Notes under the pieces: generated by a model
What the model was told of the DNA's origin: nothing
What the model saw: the letters and a program-made list of their open reading frames with translations, nothing else
The model's database searches: none
Made by a program: the position numbers and the translations under genes
Part shown: positions 15,606 through 24,349 of the stretch, one piece after another
How positions within the stretch are numbered: position 1 is the stretch's first letter
How the letters are laid out: each line of letters opens with the position of its first letter
Assembly: GCA_031277255.1 (NCBI GenBank)
Contig: JAITMS010000162.1
Span: 1-51,894, forward strand
Length of the DNA: 51,894 bases
From: Azonexus sp.
GTDB lineage: Bacteria > Pseudomonadota > Gammaproteobacteria > Burkholderiales > Rhodocyclaceae
Reading direction: 5' to 3'

Positions 15606-16893
15606 GGCGCATGGTCTCCTCGATTTCCGCCACCGTTTTCGGCGCGCTGGTGTAGACGGCGCAGCCATCGGCGGTCACCCGTGCGTCGTCCTCGATGCGA
15701 ATACCGATGCCAGCCAGCGCCGTCGGCACGTCGGCGGCGGGGCGAATGTACAGGCCCGGCTCGACCGTCAGCGTCATGCCGGGTTGCAGGGTCGTCCATG
15801 CGCCGCCGCTTTTGTAATCGCCAGCGTCATGCACATCGAGGCCGAGCCAGTGGCCGGTGCGGTGCATGTAAAAGCGGCTGTAAGCGCCTTTTTCGATGAG
15901 ATTATCGACATCGCCCGCCAGCAGTTTGAGATCGACCAATCCCGCCGTCAGTACGCGCACTGCCGCCTGATGCGCTTCGGCAAAGCCGCGGCCCGGCGCG
16001 ATGGCGGCCAAAGCGGCGGCCTGGGCGGCCAGAACGATTTCATAGACATCCTTCTGCGCTGCGGAAAAACGGCCAGAAACCGGAAAGGTGCGGGTGATGT
16101 CGGCGGCGTAACCCTCAATCTCGCAACCGGCGTCGATCAGGACGAGGCTGCCATCGGCCAGCGGCTTGTCGTTGGCAACGTAATGCAGCACACAGGCATT
16201 GACGCCGCCCGCGACGATCGGCGGATAGGCATGGACGCCGCCATGACGGCGAAATTCATGGATCAGTTCGGCTTCCAGTTGATATTCGGCCATGCCGGGA
16301 CGGCAAAAGCGCATGGCGCGGGCGTGGGCGGCGCTGGTGATGTCGGCGGCGCGTTGCTGGTTCGCCGCCTCCGCGTCGTCCTTGACGAGCCGCATAGCGT
16401 CCAGTTCGGCGCGCAAATCGCGGATCAGGCGCGGCGCGCGCTTGCCTGCCCGCGCCTGCCCGCGCACGGTATTGAGCGCGGCGGTGAGGCGCTTGTCCCA
16501 AGCCGCGTCGCCGCCAAAGGTATGCCACAGCGCCGGACGGTCGGCCAGCAATCCGGCAAACTTGCGATCAAACTGCGCGATGGGGTAAGCGGCGTCAAAG
16601 CCAAAGGCCGCTTTCGCCGCCCGCGGCCCATAACGGAAACCGTCCCAGATTTCCCGCTCCTCATGCTTTGGGCGGCAGAACAGGATGCTTTTGGGCCGCT
16701 TGCCGCCGACCAGCGCCAACACCGCCTCCGGCTCGGAGAAGCCCGTGAGATACCAGAAATAGCTGTCAAAACGATAAGGATGATGCGTATCACGGTTGCG
16801 GACAGCCTCCGGCGCGGTGGCAATAACGGCAATGCCGTCGCCAAGGGTTGTCAACAGGCGTCGGCGGCGGGCGAGGAAGGGGTTGGCGGGCAT
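15598..16893 (-). CDS. pepP: Xaa-Pro aminopeptidase P
   Basis: 431 residues. It removes N-terminal residues preceding proline. The N-terminal creatinase-like domain contains FDSYFWYLTGFSEPEAVL. The pita-bread domain carries the dinuclear metal ligands: VLIDAGCEIEGYAADITRTF (Asp, Asp), HRTGHWLGLDVHDAG (His), LTVEPGLYI (Glu) and GIRIEDDARV (Glu). It is first in a pepP-ubiH operon. In related genomes pepP is normally adjacent to the murU side genes; here the abiF module separates them. Confidence 0.95.
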   Translation of the reverse strand: MPANPFLARRRRLLTTLGDGIAVIATAPEAVRNRDTHHPYRFDSYFWYLTGFSEPEAVLALVGGKRPKSILFCRPKHEEREIWDGFRYGPRAAKAAFGFDAAYPIAQFDRKFAGLLADRPALWHTFGGDAAWDKRLTAALNTVRGQARAGKRAPRLIRDLRAELDAMRLVKDDAEAANQQRAADITSAAHARAMRFCRPGMAEYQLEAELIHEFRRHGGVHAYPPIVAGGVNACVLHYVANDKPLADGSLVLIDAGCEIEGYAADITRTFPVSGRFSAAQKDVYEIVLAAQAAALAAIAPGRGFAEAHQAAVRVLTAGLVDLKLLAGDVDNLIEKGAYSRFYMHRTGHWLGLDVHDAGDYKSGGAWTTLQPGMTLTVEPGLYIRPAADVPTALAGIGIRIEDDARVTADGCAVYTSAPKTVAEIEETMRHD

Positions 16894-16911
16894 GTGCGGT
16901 ATTGAAATTTT

Positions 16912-17037
16912 CTAATTCCATTTCCAGATCAAACGATGATTTTGTCGACGTCGCGTGCCGTACAAGCGTACTGTCGGCGCTTCGTCTTCGCGTACCCGCT
17001 TGATCTGAAAACGGAATAACAGGTTGATTTTTTGCAT
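16912..17037 (-). CDS. Possible 41-codon small protein upstream of pepP (weak)
   Basis: An ATG at 17035-17037 opens a 41-codon frame ending in TAG at 16912-16914, 18 bp before the pepP start. The peptide (MQKINLLFRFQIKRVRED...RLIWKWN) is basic and has no membrane segment. No Shine-Dalgarno is properly spaced; AAGGA lies about 20 bases too far upstream. The same DNA forms a 20 bp imperfect inverted repeat, so coding potential may be accidental. Confidence 0.25.
   Translation of the reverse strand: MQKINLLFRFQIKRVREDEAPTVRLYGTRRRQNHRLIWKWN
16913..17019. repeat. Imperfect long inverted repeat upstream of pepP
   Basis: TAATTCCATTTCCAGATCAA (16913-16932) pairs with TTGATCTGAAAACGGAATAA (17000-17019) at 17 of 20 positions, including a perfect 8 bp core CAGATCAA/TTGATCTG. 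The 67 bp centre contains a second small stem, GCCGTAC...GTAC...CGGC. It could be a miniature transposable element, a boundary of the abiF insertion, or a structured leader of pepP. Confidence 0.55.
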
Positions 17038-17057
17038 GTTGTCGGGAAAAATTTTCC

Positions 17058-17086
17058 TTGTCCTTAACGGACGGCGTGCATATAAT
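17058..17086 (+). promoter_or_regulatory. Strong sigma70 promoter of the abiF-linked RNA
   Basis: TTGTCC (17058-17063), a 17 bp spacer, and a perfect TATAAT (17081-17086). The start of transcription would be near 17093. No plus-strand gene follows; the only thing downstream is the hairpin-terminated RNA. Confidence 0.75.
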
Positions 17087-17092
17087 CCACTT

Positions 17093-17150
17093 CAACACGG
17101 CCCCTCTCGGTGACCTCGTTTCGGCGGGGAAGCTGCTGAGGGGTTTTTTA
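17093..17150 (+). ncRNA. Short structured RNA beside abiF (candidate abiF RNA / RNA antitoxin)
   Basis: From the promoter the predicted transcript is only about 57 nt and nearly all of it folds. The outer stem is CCCCTC (17101-17106) with GAGGGG (17138-17143), then CGG (17108-17110) with CTG (17133-17135), then CCTCG (17114-17118) with CGGGG (17125-17129) around loop TTTCGG. Six U residues (17144-17149) follow at once. It converges on the abi gene, whose stop is at 17171. From memory, comparative genomics described a conserved abiF RNA motif next to abi genes, and work on Cas13 ancestry reported that AbiF is held in check by an RNA antitoxin. Position, size and structure here fit. Family membership was not tested by a covariance model. 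The U run is on the plus strand, so this is not the abi terminator. Confidence 0.7.
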
Positions 17151-17170
17151 TTGCCTGCCGCATGGGAAAC

Positions 17171-18163
17171 TTACCAGTCAGCCCGCCAATTGGGAAGCGC
17201 GCCGATCCCGCTCAGGCTTAACCCGATGTGCTCCAGGTCTGGAAAGTCGGAGAGCAGCGCCTTCATGCGCTCCGGCCATGTTGAATTGGGGTTGATGATA
17301 CGCAGCAGATGGCAGCTCATCCGCAACAACAGAAAGCAGCGGGCGCGAGCATGGTCATTGGCGGCGAACGGGGCGACCCAGGAAATTTCCGCAGCGGGCG
17401 GCAAGCGCGGCTGTTCGACGATATTGCGGTTCCACAGGCGGCCATGGTGGGCGCAGACATTGCGCAGATAGTTCAGACTGCGCAACCAGGTGGCAAAGAC
17501 GCGACCGTTGCTGACGCCGTACAGGCTGGCGATGGCGTCCTGTTCCGTTTCGCGCATCCCGCCAAAGAGCATGGACATCGTGCCGAAATCCCAGACTTCG
17601 CAAGCAACCCAGATGGCGAGCGGCAAACCGTACTTGCCCTTGTTGTGTTTGACAAACTCATCTTTGGAGCGGCCAATCAATTGCGCGTGTTTTCCCAGCC
17701 AGGCGTGATGGCGGGAAAGTCCGCTATTGCGGTCGAGCTTGCTGGCAAAATCGACATGAAACAGCGCCGGGTTCAAGTAAGCGAAAGGGTCGAGTTTGCC
17801 CAATGTATGAGAAATGTCGACCCGCAAGGCAATTTCGACGCGCTCCAGCGCATCCATGACCAAGAGCCGGAGTTTTTTGTCAAAAACGTAGAGATCGACG
17901 GCATTCTGGAAGCTTGCGCCGGGTCTGAAAGTTTCGCTCAGGGTCGTCCCGGCCTTGAGTCCCTTGGGTTTTCGACCGTACTCATCGAGGCGGATCGGCG
18001 GGCCGCTCCGTTGCCGAAAGGCGTACCAGTAGCCGCTCAAACGGTAATAGCCGATGCGTTCCAGATAATCGAGCGCCAAGGCGCTATCCTCGATTTTCAT
18101 GCCACGAGCAATCAGCAAATTGACCTGATCGGCGTAACTGATCCAGGGTTTGAGGTAGGGCAT
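17171..18163 (-). CDS. Abi_2/AbiF-type abortive infection protein (HEPN ribonuclease fold)
   Basis: 330 residues from ATG 18161-18163, four bases after the stop of a 34-codon gene; a TTG five codons earlier is less likely. The Abi_2 (AbiD/AbiF) pattern is clear: LDYLERIGYYRLSGYWYAFR (33-50, the last bases of the match trimmed), FDKKLRLLVMDALERVEIAL (94-113), and YLRNVCAHHGRLWNR (232-246). The R234-N-V-C-A-H239 motif is the RxxxxH signature of HEPN RNases; R114-VDIS-H119 has the same spacing but may be chance. Family members cause growth arrest on phage infection, and AbiF is regarded as the ancestor of Cas13. The probable RNA partner lies convergent at 17093-17150. There is no CRISPR array. 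It interrupts the otherwise conserved murU-small gene-pepP neighbourhood, a sign of insertion. Confidence 0.88.
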   Translation of the reverse strand: MPYLKPWISYADQVNLLIARGMKIEDSALALDYLERIGYYRLSGYWYAFRQRSGPPIRLDEYGRKPKGLKAGTTLSETFRPGASFQNAVDLYVFDKKLRLLVMDALERVEIALRVDISHTLGKLDPFAYLNPALFHVDFASKLDRNSGLSRHHAWLGKHAQLIGRSKDEFVKHNKGKYGLPLAIWVACEVWDFGTMSMLFGGMRETEQDAIASLYGVSNGRVFATWLRSLNYLRNVCAHHGRLWNRNIVEQPRLPPAAEISWVAPFAANDHARARCFLLLRMSCHLLRIINPNSTWPERMKALLSDFPDLEHIGLSLSGIGALPNWRADW

Positions 18164-18167
18164 GGCG

Positions 18168-18272
18168 TTAGCTGTCAATGGCGACGATGACGATCAAGAG
18201 GGCGGCGAGGCCGCAGAGCGCGACCAACTCTTTGTTCTGGGCTGCCGGGCGCGGCGGGGATGTGTCGATCAT
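18168..18272 (-). CDS. 34-residue single-span membrane peptide between murU and abiF
   Basis: An ATG at 18270-18272 overlaps the murU stop (ATGA) and the frame ends with TAA at 18168-18170, four bases before the abiF start. The 34-residue product has a short polar N-terminus (MIDTSPPRPAAQNKE) and one hydrophobic helix (LVALCGLAALLIVIVAI). Tight coupling on both sides argues strongly that it is translated. It may be an old partner of murU, a pepP-side small gene of this lineage, or a member of the Abi module. It is too short to be classed by motif. Confidence 0.65.
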   Translation of the reverse strand: MIDTSPPRPAAQNKELVALCGLAALLIVIVAIDS

Positions 18273-18946
18273 CGGGTCGCAAGCGCCTCATTCAATGCCG
18301 CCAGCCGTTCCGGCGTGCCGATGTCGGCCCAGCAGCCAGGGTGGCGTTCGCCGGTGGCGATGCCGTGGCCGATGGCGGCGTCGAGCAGGGGGCGCAGTTT
18401 CAGCGGTTGATCGGGCGGCACGGCGCGGAACAGGGCGGGGGAAAAAATGCCGATGCCGGTGTAAGTGAGCGTTGGCTGACCATTGGCGGCGAGAAGGCGC
18501 GCGCCGTCGAGAGAGAAGTCGCCTTGCCGGTGGTGCGGCGGGTTGTCGGCCAGGAGCAGGTGAGCGCCGCCGGTGATGGGAGCGGAATGGGCGAATCGCC
18601 CGAAATCGGCGTCGCAGAACACGTCGCTGCTGACCACCAGAAAGGGGGCGTCGCCAAGGAGCGGCAGGACTTTGGCGATGCCGCCCGCTGTTTCCAGCGC
18701 GCCGGGGGGTTCGGGGGAGTAGGTGATGGTGAGTCCCCACATCGCGCCGTCGCCCAGCGCCTGCTCGATCTGTTGGCCGAGCCAGGCGTGGTTGATGATG
18801 ACATCGCGCAGTCCGGCCCGCGCCAGTTTTTCCAGATGCCAGACGATCAGCGGCTTGCCGCCAACCGGCAGCAGCGGCTTTGGCGTGTGGTCGGTGAGCG
18901 GGCGCATCCGCTCGCCGCGCCCGGCGGCCAGCAGCATGGCTTTCAT
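18269..18946 (-). CDS. murU: N-acetylmuramate-1-phosphate uridylyltransferase
   Basis: 225 residues. A sugar-nucleotide transferase with the signature MKAMLLAAGRGERMRPLT, then KPLLPVGGKPLI, a metal site in LVVSSDVFCDADF and a C-terminal GCWADIGTPERL. With AmgK it forms the cell wall recycling shortcut that makes UDP-MurNAc directly and confers fosfomycin tolerance in pseudomonads and relatives. It directly abuts amgK (murU ATG immediately follows the amgK TGA), supporting the MurU call over other nucleotidyltransferases. Confidence 0.92.
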   Translation of the reverse strand: MKAMLLAAGRGERMRPLTDHTPKPLLPVGGKPLIVWHLEKLARAGLRDVIINHAWLGQQIEQALGDGAMWGLTITYSPEPPGALETAGGIAKVLPLLGDAPFLVVSSDVFCDADFGRFAHSAPITGGAHLLLADNPPHHRQGDFSLDGARLLAANGQPTLTYTGIGIFSPALFRAVPPDQPLKLRPLLDAAIGHGIATGERHPGCWADIGTPERLAALNEALATR

Positions 18947-19954
18947 TCAGACGGCCAGCCGCTCAAGCAGTTTGGCCAGCGGCTGCAACGGCGCATAGCG
19001 GCTGGCGGTTTTCTGGGCGTAGCCGATGAAGCGGGGCAGGTCGGCGATGTATTTGTCCTTGCCGTCGCGGTAATGGAGGCGGCAGAAGATGCCGAGCACC
19101 TTGAGGTGGCGTTGCAGGCCCATCAGTTCGTAGTCGCGCCAGAACGCGGCGAAATCCTCGCGCACCGGCAGGCTGGCGGCGCGCGCTTTTTCCCAGTAGC
19201 GGACGACCCAGTCGAGTTCCTGCTCTTCTTCCCAGGAGATGAAGGCGTCGCGGAACAGCGAAACGAGGTCGTAAGTCAAGGGGCCATAAACGGCGTCCTG
19301 AAAGTCGATGATGCCGGGCGTCAGACGGTCGGCGGATTCGACCACCATCAGGTTGCGCGGCATGAAGTCGCGGTGCACGAAGACCTTGGGCTGACCGAGG
19401 GCGGCATTGATGAGGAACTTGCAAGTCCGGTCGAGCATCAGCTTGTCGTCATCACTCAATTTCAGATTGAGATGGCGGCCAATGAACCATTCCGGGAAAA
19501 GATCAAGCTCGCGGCGCAGCAACGGGGCGTCATAGGGCGGCAGGGTGGCGGCGGCAGACGACAACTGCCATTGCCGCAAAGCGTCGAGCGCCGGGCGGAT
19601 CAGGGCGTCGGCGAGCGACAGGTCGGCCTTGAGGGCGGCCAGATAGTCGATGCGGCCGAGATCGGTGAGCAGCAAAAAGCCGTTTTCGAGATCTTGGTCA
19701 AGCACGCGCGGGGCGGCGAGTCTGGCCCTGGCGAGCAGCCCGGCGACCTTGATGAAGGGGCGGCAGTCTTCTTTTTCTGGCGGAGCGTCCATGAGAATGC
19801 GCGTCGTCGCGCCGTCCGGCCCTGCCCAACTGAGGCGGAAATAGCGGCGGAAGCTGGCGTCAGCGGAAGCCGGGGCGATGGTGACGGCCTGATTGGGAAA
19901 GCGGCTGGCAACCCAGTCGGTGACCAGTTGATCGCGCGGCGCTTGAGGAGACAT
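18947..19954 (-). CDS. amgK: N-acetylmuramate/N-acetylglucosamine anomeric kinase
   Basis: 335 residues from ATG 19952-19954. An aminoglycoside-phosphotransferase-fold kinase: catalytic loop VFVHRDFMPRNLMVV and metal site GIIDFQDAVYGPLTYDLVSL. It phosphorylates MurNAc at C1 for MurU. First gene of the minus-strand amgK-murU operon, divergent from lptD with 86 bp between them. A -10-like TAAAAT occurs in that gap but the promoters are not clear. Confidence 0.93.
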   Translation of the reverse strand: MSPQAPRDQLVTDWVASRFPNQAVTIAPASADASFRRYFRLSWAGPDGATTRILMDAPPEKEDCRPFIKVAGLLARARLAAPRVLDQDLENGFLLLTDLGRIDYLAALKADLSLADALIRPALDALRQWQLSSAAATLPPYDAPLLRRELDLFPEWFIGRHLNLKLSDDDKLMLDRTCKFLINAALGQPKVFVHRDFMPRNLMVVESADRLTPGIIDFQDAVYGPLTYDLVSLFRDAFISWEEEQELDWVVRYWEKARAASLPVREDFAAFWRDYELMGLQRHLKVLGIFCRLHYRDGKDKYIADLPRFIGYAQKTASRYAPLQPLAKLLERLAV

Positions 19955-20040
19955 CGGGCAGGGTGGGTTCGTTGTAAAATGCGCGGATTTTAACACTCAG
20001 GGCATCCGCAATTCTGGCCCTAACCCGCCGCTGAAGCCCG

Positions 20041-22506
20041 ATGCCCGGTTCTCCCCAACGCCCGCTCGCCGTCTTGATCTACTGTCTGCTCGTCGGCTGG
20101 CCGACGGCAGAGGCAGCCGCAGCCGGGCCGGATGAACCGCTCCTGCTGAAGACGGAGCGCCGCTTCAATGTCATGGCCGACAAGGACGCGCGGCCTTCGT
20201 GGATCGGCCTCGGTCTGGCGCCGCCGGCCAAAAATGGCGATCAGCGGCCGCTGTTTCTGAGCGGCGACCGGCTGACCGGCCAGACCGATCAGACGGCCAT
20301 CGTCGAGGGGCATGTCGAAGCGCGTCAGGCCGGTTCCCTGATCTTTGCCGACCGTGTGCTGTACCGGATTCCCGATGACGAGGCCGAAGCCACCGGCGAT
20401 GTCCGCCTGTTGCAGGATGGCGCGGTGATGGCGACGCCGTATCTGAAAATGCGTCTCGCCGACCAGGTCGGCCATACCGAGCAGGTCAATTACAACTTCG
20501 CCCGGATGGTCGAGAGCGAGTTCTATGAGAAGAAACTGATCGCCGTCCGGGTGGCGACCAGCGATGCTTCGTCGTCCGGCGCGCCGATGATGCTCAATGT
20601 GCCGAACAGCTACGGCCTGCCGACCGTGACCCCGGAGCGCCGCCCGTCGGAGGCGACCGGCCAGGCGGAACGGCTCGATTTCGAGGGCGAAAACCAGTTC
20701 CGCTTCAGCCGCGCCACCTATTCGACCTGCAAGCCGGGGCAGGAGGATTGGTATCTGCGGGCGGATTCGCTGCATCTCGACTACGACCGGGAAGTCGCCA
20801 ATGTGCGTCATGCCACCCTGCGTTTCAAGGAAGCGCCGATTTTCTATCTGCCCGTCGGTTCCTTCTCGATCAATGGCAAGCGCAAATCGGGTTTTCTCTA
20901 TCCCTCGCTGTCGGCGTCGTCGAAAAACGGCCTTGACCTCAGTCTGCCGTACTACTGGAACATCGCCCCCAATTACGACGCCACCATCGAGCCGCGCTTC
21001 ATGGCCAAGCGCGGCTTTCAACTGGGCGGCGAGGCGCGTTACCTCGGCGCCAATTACCGGGGAACGACGCTGGCCGAATTCATGCCCAAGGACGAGATGA
21101 CCGGCGAGCGCCGCTATGCCTATCAGATCGAACATCAGCACAACCTGGGTCGCGGCGTCAGCGCCACCTTGAATTGGCAAGGCGTATCCGACGATCAGTA
21201 CTGGGAAGACATGTCGTCGCGGCTCCTCAAAACATCGCAAACCCAGTTGCTGCGCCAGGCGCTCCTCGGCTACAGCCCGACCTCGTGGTTGAGCACCTCG
21301 CTCGAAGTGCTGCGTTATCAGACCCTGCAACCCGACCCGGCGACGCCGATCGCCCGCCCTTATTTCATTGAGCCACGGGTCAATTTCAATATCTACAAGC
21401 CGAATCTGTTTAACGCCGACGTGATGATGACCGGCCAGTATTCGCGCTTCACCCACCCGGATACGGTGACCAATCCCAATGGCAGCCGCCTCGTCATGTA
21501 CCCGCAGTTTTCCCTGCCCATCGTCCATCCGGCCTTTCAGATCGCGCCCAAGTTCGGCCTGCACATGACCCGTTACCAGATGGATCAGCCCATGACCGAT
21601 GGCCGGGACAGCGTGACCCGTACCCTGCCGACCCTGACGCTCGATGCGACGATGGTTTTCGAGCGCGATACCGGCTGGCTCGGCAGCGACTACATCCAGA
21701 CCCTGGAGCCGCGTCTTTACTACGTCTACATCCCTTATCGCAAACAGAACAATCTGCCGCTGTTCGACACGGCCCTTTCCGACTTCAATTTTGCCCAGAT
21801 GTTTTCGGAAAACCGCTACAGCGGCTTTGATCGCATCAACGACGCCAACCAGTTGACCGCCGCCCTGACCACCCGCCTGCTCGACCCGAAGACCGGCGCC
21901 GAGCGGGTCAAGGCGATGGTCGGCCAGCGTTACTACTTCGATCCGCAGCGCGTTTCGATTCCCGGCGAAACGACCCGTCAGGATTACTTCTCCAACACGG
22001 TCGCCGCCATCACCGGCGTCGTCCTGCCCAAAACCTACGCCGATCTCGCCTGGGAATACAATCAGGAAGCCCGGACCAATGACCGCTTCTCGGTCGGCGC
22101 CCGCTTTCAGCCCGATTTCGGCAAGGTGCTGAGTGCCAGCTACCGCTTCACCCGTGACCCGCTCAACGCCCAGAGGCCGCTGGTCAAGCAGATCGACATT
22201 GCCGGTCAATGGCCGATTGCGCCGCGCTGGTACGCGGTGGGCCGCTACAATTACTCGCTGCGCGACAAACAACTGCTCGAAGCCATTGGCGGCATTGAAT
22301 ACAACGCCGACTGCTGGTCGGTGCGCCTGGTCGGCCAGCGGCTGGCGGCGCTCTCCGGCTCGCCCAACACCTCGGTCTTTTTCCAACTTGAACTCAAGGA
22401 TTTCGGTAGTATCGGGGCCAACCCCATCAACCTGTTGCGGCGTAGCATTGCCGGTTATGGCAAGACCAACGAACTGCCCTTCGCCAACAATCAGCCTTCT
22501 TTCTGA
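20041..22506 (+). CDS. lptD: LPS-assembly outer membrane protein LptD
   Basis: 821 residues. The final LPS translocon: with LptE it inserts lipopolysaccharide into the outer leaflet. An N-terminal signal peptide (about 1-25, [17 protein letters not shown]) is followed by the periplasmic OstA/jellyroll domain (to about residue 210) and a long beta-barrel domain rich in aromatic beta strands, ending in a barrel strand near the C-terminus. A cysteine pair typical of LptD is visible in [11 protein letters not shown] and near the end (EYNADCWSV). It begins the lptD-surA-pdxA-rsmA run, 8 bp before surA. Confidence 0.96.
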   Translation: MPGSPQRPLAVLIYCLLVGWPTAEAAAAGPDEPLLLKTERRFNVMADKDARPSWIGLGLAPPAKNGDQRPLFLSGDRLTGQTDQTAIVEGHVEARQAGSLIFADRVLYRIPDDEAEATGDVRLLQDGAVMATPYLKMRLADQVGHTEQVNYNFARMVESEFYEKKLIAVRVATSDASSSGAPMMLNVPNSYGLPTVTPERRPSEATGQAERLDFEGENQFRFSRATYSTCKPGQEDWYLRADSLHLDYDREVANVRHATLRFKEAPIFYLPVGSFSINGKRKSGFLYPSLSASSKNGLDLSLPYYWNIAPNYDATIEPRFMAKRGFQLGGEARYLGANYRGTTLAEFMPKDEMTGERRYAYQIEHQHNLGRGVSATLNWQGVSDDQYWEDMSSRLLKTSQTQLLRQALLGYSPTSWLSTSLEVLRYQTLQPDPATPIARPYFIEPRVNFNIYKPNLFNADVMMTGQYSRFTHPDTVTNPNGSRLVMYPQFSLPIVHPAFQIAPKFGLHMTRYQMDQPMTDGRDSVTRTLPTLTLDATMVFERDTGWLGSDYIQTLEPRLYYVYIPYRKQNNLPLFDTALSDFNFAQMFSENRYSGFDRINDANQLTAALTTRLLDPKTGAERVKAMVGQRYYFDPQRVSIPGETTRQDYFSNTVAAITGVVLPKTYADLAWEYNQEARTNDRFSVGARFQPDFGKVLSASYRFTRDPLNAQRPLVKQIDIAGQWPIAPRWYAVGRYNYSLRDKQLLEAIGGIEYNADCWSVRLVGQRLAALSGSPNTSVFFQLELKDFGSIGANPINLLRRSIAGYGKTNELPFANNQPSF

Positions 22507-22514
22507 TCGCCACC

Positions 22515-23822
22515 ATGAACAAACTGACCACTCGCCTCTTTGCCCTGTTCAGCCTGCTGGGCCTCCTTGCCGCCGCCTCGACGCCCGCCGTCGCGGCCAA
22601 TATCATTGATGGCGACCGCATCGTCGCCATTGTCGATAACGAGATCATTACCAAAAATGAACTCGACAGCCGACTCGAAGCCGCCTTGAGCCAGTTGCGG
22701 AAACAGGGCACGCCCCTGCCGCCGCAGGAGCAGTTGGAGCGGCAGATGCTCGAACGCCTCATCATGGAGCGGGTGCAACTGCAATACGCCAGCGAAACCG
22801 GCCTCAAACCGGACGACGCCCAACTCGATCAGGCGCTGGGCCGCATCGCCGAGAACAACAAGATGTCGCCGGAGCAGTTCAGGAAAGCGGTGGAAGCCGA
22901 CGGCATCGAATTTGCCCGATTCCGCGAAGAAATCCGCAACGAAATGACCATCGCCCGCCTGCGCGAGCGCGAAGTCGACAGCAAACTGGTCATTGCCGAC
23001 GGCGAAATCGACAACTATCTGGCGGCGCAAGCCGCCAGCGGCGGCAATGAGGAATACCAGATCGCCCACATTCTCCTGCGCGCGCCCGAATCGGCCAGCC
23101 CCGAACAATTGCAGAAGCTGCGCGAACGCGCCGAACAAGCCCTGGGCCGGGCGCAAGCGGGCGAAAACTTCGCCGAACTCGCCGCCACCTATTCCGATGC
23201 CCCCGACGCCCTGCAAGGCGGCGCCATCGGCTGGCGGCCGCGCGACCGGCTGCCGACGCTGTATGCCGAGACGGCCGTCAACCTGCAACCGGGCCAGGTC
23301 AGCGGTTTGCTGCGCTCATCCGCCGGTTTTCACCTGATCAAACTGCTCGACAAGCGCGGCGGCAACGAACCCGCCTCGGTGCAGCAAACGCACGCCCGCC
23401 ACATTCTGGTGCGCGTCAACGAAGTGCAGTCGGAAGCCGACGCCCGGCACAAGCTCGAAATCGTCCGCGAGCGCATCGAGAACGGCGTCGATTTCGCCGA
23501 GCAGGCGCGCCTGTATTCGCAGGACGGCTCGGCGGCCAAGGGCGGCGACCTGGGCTGGCTCAATCCCGGCGACACCGTCCCGGAATTTGAGCGGGCGATG
23601 GACGCCCTGCAAGCGGGCGAGTTGAGTCCGGTCATCCAGTCGCCCTTCGGTATGCACCTGATTCAAGTCCTGGAACGCCGCGAGCGCGACGTTTCCAACG
23701 AACGCCAACGCGCCGTCGCCCGCCAGGCCCTGCGCGAACGCAAACTCGACGACGCCTATCAGGACTGGCTGCGCCAGTTGCGGGATCGGGCGTATGTTGA
23801 GAATCGGCTTGATGAACGATGA
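22515..23822 (+). CDS. surA: Periplasmic chaperone and peptidyl-prolyl isomerase SurA
   Basis: 435 residues. Signal peptide ends near AVA-AN at 28-30. The N-terminal chaperone domain begins IVAIVDNEIITKNELDSRL. Two parvulin (PPIC) domains start near residue 178 (EYQIAHILLRAPE) and 290 (QTHARHILVRVNE), each with the expected GGxxGW turn (GGAIGWRPRDRLP, GGDLGWLNPGDTVP). It delivers unfolded outer membrane proteins, LptD among them, to the BAM complex; BamB is encoded further along. Confidence 0.96.
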   Translation: MNKLTTRLFALFSLLGLLAAASTPAVAANIIDGDRIVAIVDNEIITKNELDSRLEAALSQLRKQGTPLPPQEQLERQMLERLIMERVQLQYASETGLKPDDAQLDQALGRIAENNKMSPEQFRKAVEADGIEFARFREEIRNEMTIARLREREVDSKLVIADGEIDNYLAAQAASGGNEEYQIAHILLRAPESASPEQLQKLRERAEQALGRAQAGENFAELAATYSDAPDALQGGAIGWRPRDRLPTLYAETAVNLQPGQVSGLLRSSAGFHLIKLLDKRGGNEPASVQQTHARHILVRVNEVQSEADARHKLEIVRERIENGVDFAEQARLYSQDGSAAKGGDLGWLNPGDTVPEFERAMDALQAGELSPVIQSPFGMHLIQVLERRERDVSNERQRAVARQALRERKLDDAYQDWLRQLRDRAYVENRLDER

Positions 23823-23848
23823 GCCTGGTTCGGCCCGAAGGAATTTGA

Positions 23849-24199
23849 ATGAATTGCACAAGAGACTCATCTGTGGAAATCTGGGTATTTATCGTTGGAG
23901 CCATTGTTCTTCTTGTTGTCTATGGCATCGTTTCGGCAAAACTCAAGGCTCGCAGGCAACGGGTAGCACGTGAAAAGCTGTTGCCGTATATTGAGGAAAC
24001 GGTACGTATCGGGCAACGCTACAACGTCCTTCTTTCCGATGGCCGCTCATATCGTGACGTTGAGCTTCTTGGCACAAATGATCCAGCTTCCGGAGCGTTT
24101 GCGCTCGGTGGCTGGGATGGCATGCTCGTCCTCAAGCAATCCACGGGCAAACGCCTATTCGTTCGCCAAACTTCGGTTCGCGCTATTGAAGAACGATGA
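23849..24199 (+). CDS. Single-span membrane protein with a small C-terminal domain, unknown
   Basis: 116 residues. One membrane helix near residues 10-28 (IWVFIVGAIVLLVVYGIVSA), a basic juxtamembrane segment, then about 80 soluble residues ending in a beta-rich part (YNVLLSDGRSYRDVELLG...LFVRQTSVRAIEE). The C-terminal part looks like a small SH3-like or SH3-type barrel, but I cannot name a family. The DNA is less GC-rich than surA and pdxA and it splits the surA-pdxA pair, so it is probably an insertion. An in-frame ATG near residue 1 has only a weak ribosome site. Confidence 0.6.
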   Translation: MNCTRDSSVEIWVFIVGAIVLLVVYGIVSAKLKARRQRVAREKLLPYIEETVRIGQRYNVLLSDGRSYRDVELLGTNDPASGAFALGGWDGMLVLKQSTGKRLFVRQTSVRAIEER

Positions 24200-24240
24200 G
24201 TCTGCGACTTGGAGCGGGTTTCTCGCAAATATTCATACCT

Positions 24241-24349
24241 CCGTTCGGGCTGAGCTTTTCCCTTCGACTTTGCTCAGGGCAGGCGAAGCCCGGTTCAAGC
24301 CTCGGCATGCTCTCTCCGCACCGCCCTTCGACAAGCTCAGGGCGAACGG
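24241..24349. repeat. REP-type repeats in inverted orientation upstream of pdxA
   Basis: CCCTTCGACAAGCTCAGGGC (24324-24343) continuing into GAACGG is a well-known short palindromic repeat in proteobacteria. An inverted, diverged copy, CCGTTCGGGCTGAGC, starts at 24241, and a third partial copy, CCTTCGACTTTGCTCAGGGC, lies at 24261-24280. The flanks are also partly mirrored (ATTCATAC and GTATGTAT), so the unit spans about 24225-24370. Confidence 0.8.

Noticed and set aside
17101..17149. Hairpin read simply as the terminator of the abi gene
   Set aside because: The U run is on the plus strand whereas abi is transcribed from the minus strand; a promoter lies directly in front of the hairpin on the plus strand.
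17058..18163. CRISPR-Cas13 locus
   Set aside because: No direct repeat array anywhere nearby and the protein is only 330 residues; AbiF-type is the better label.
20020..22386. 788-codon open frame on the minus strand opposite lptD
   Set aside because: Low-complexity shadow of a GC-rich gene; lptD on the plus strand has signal peptide, motifs and conserved neighbours.
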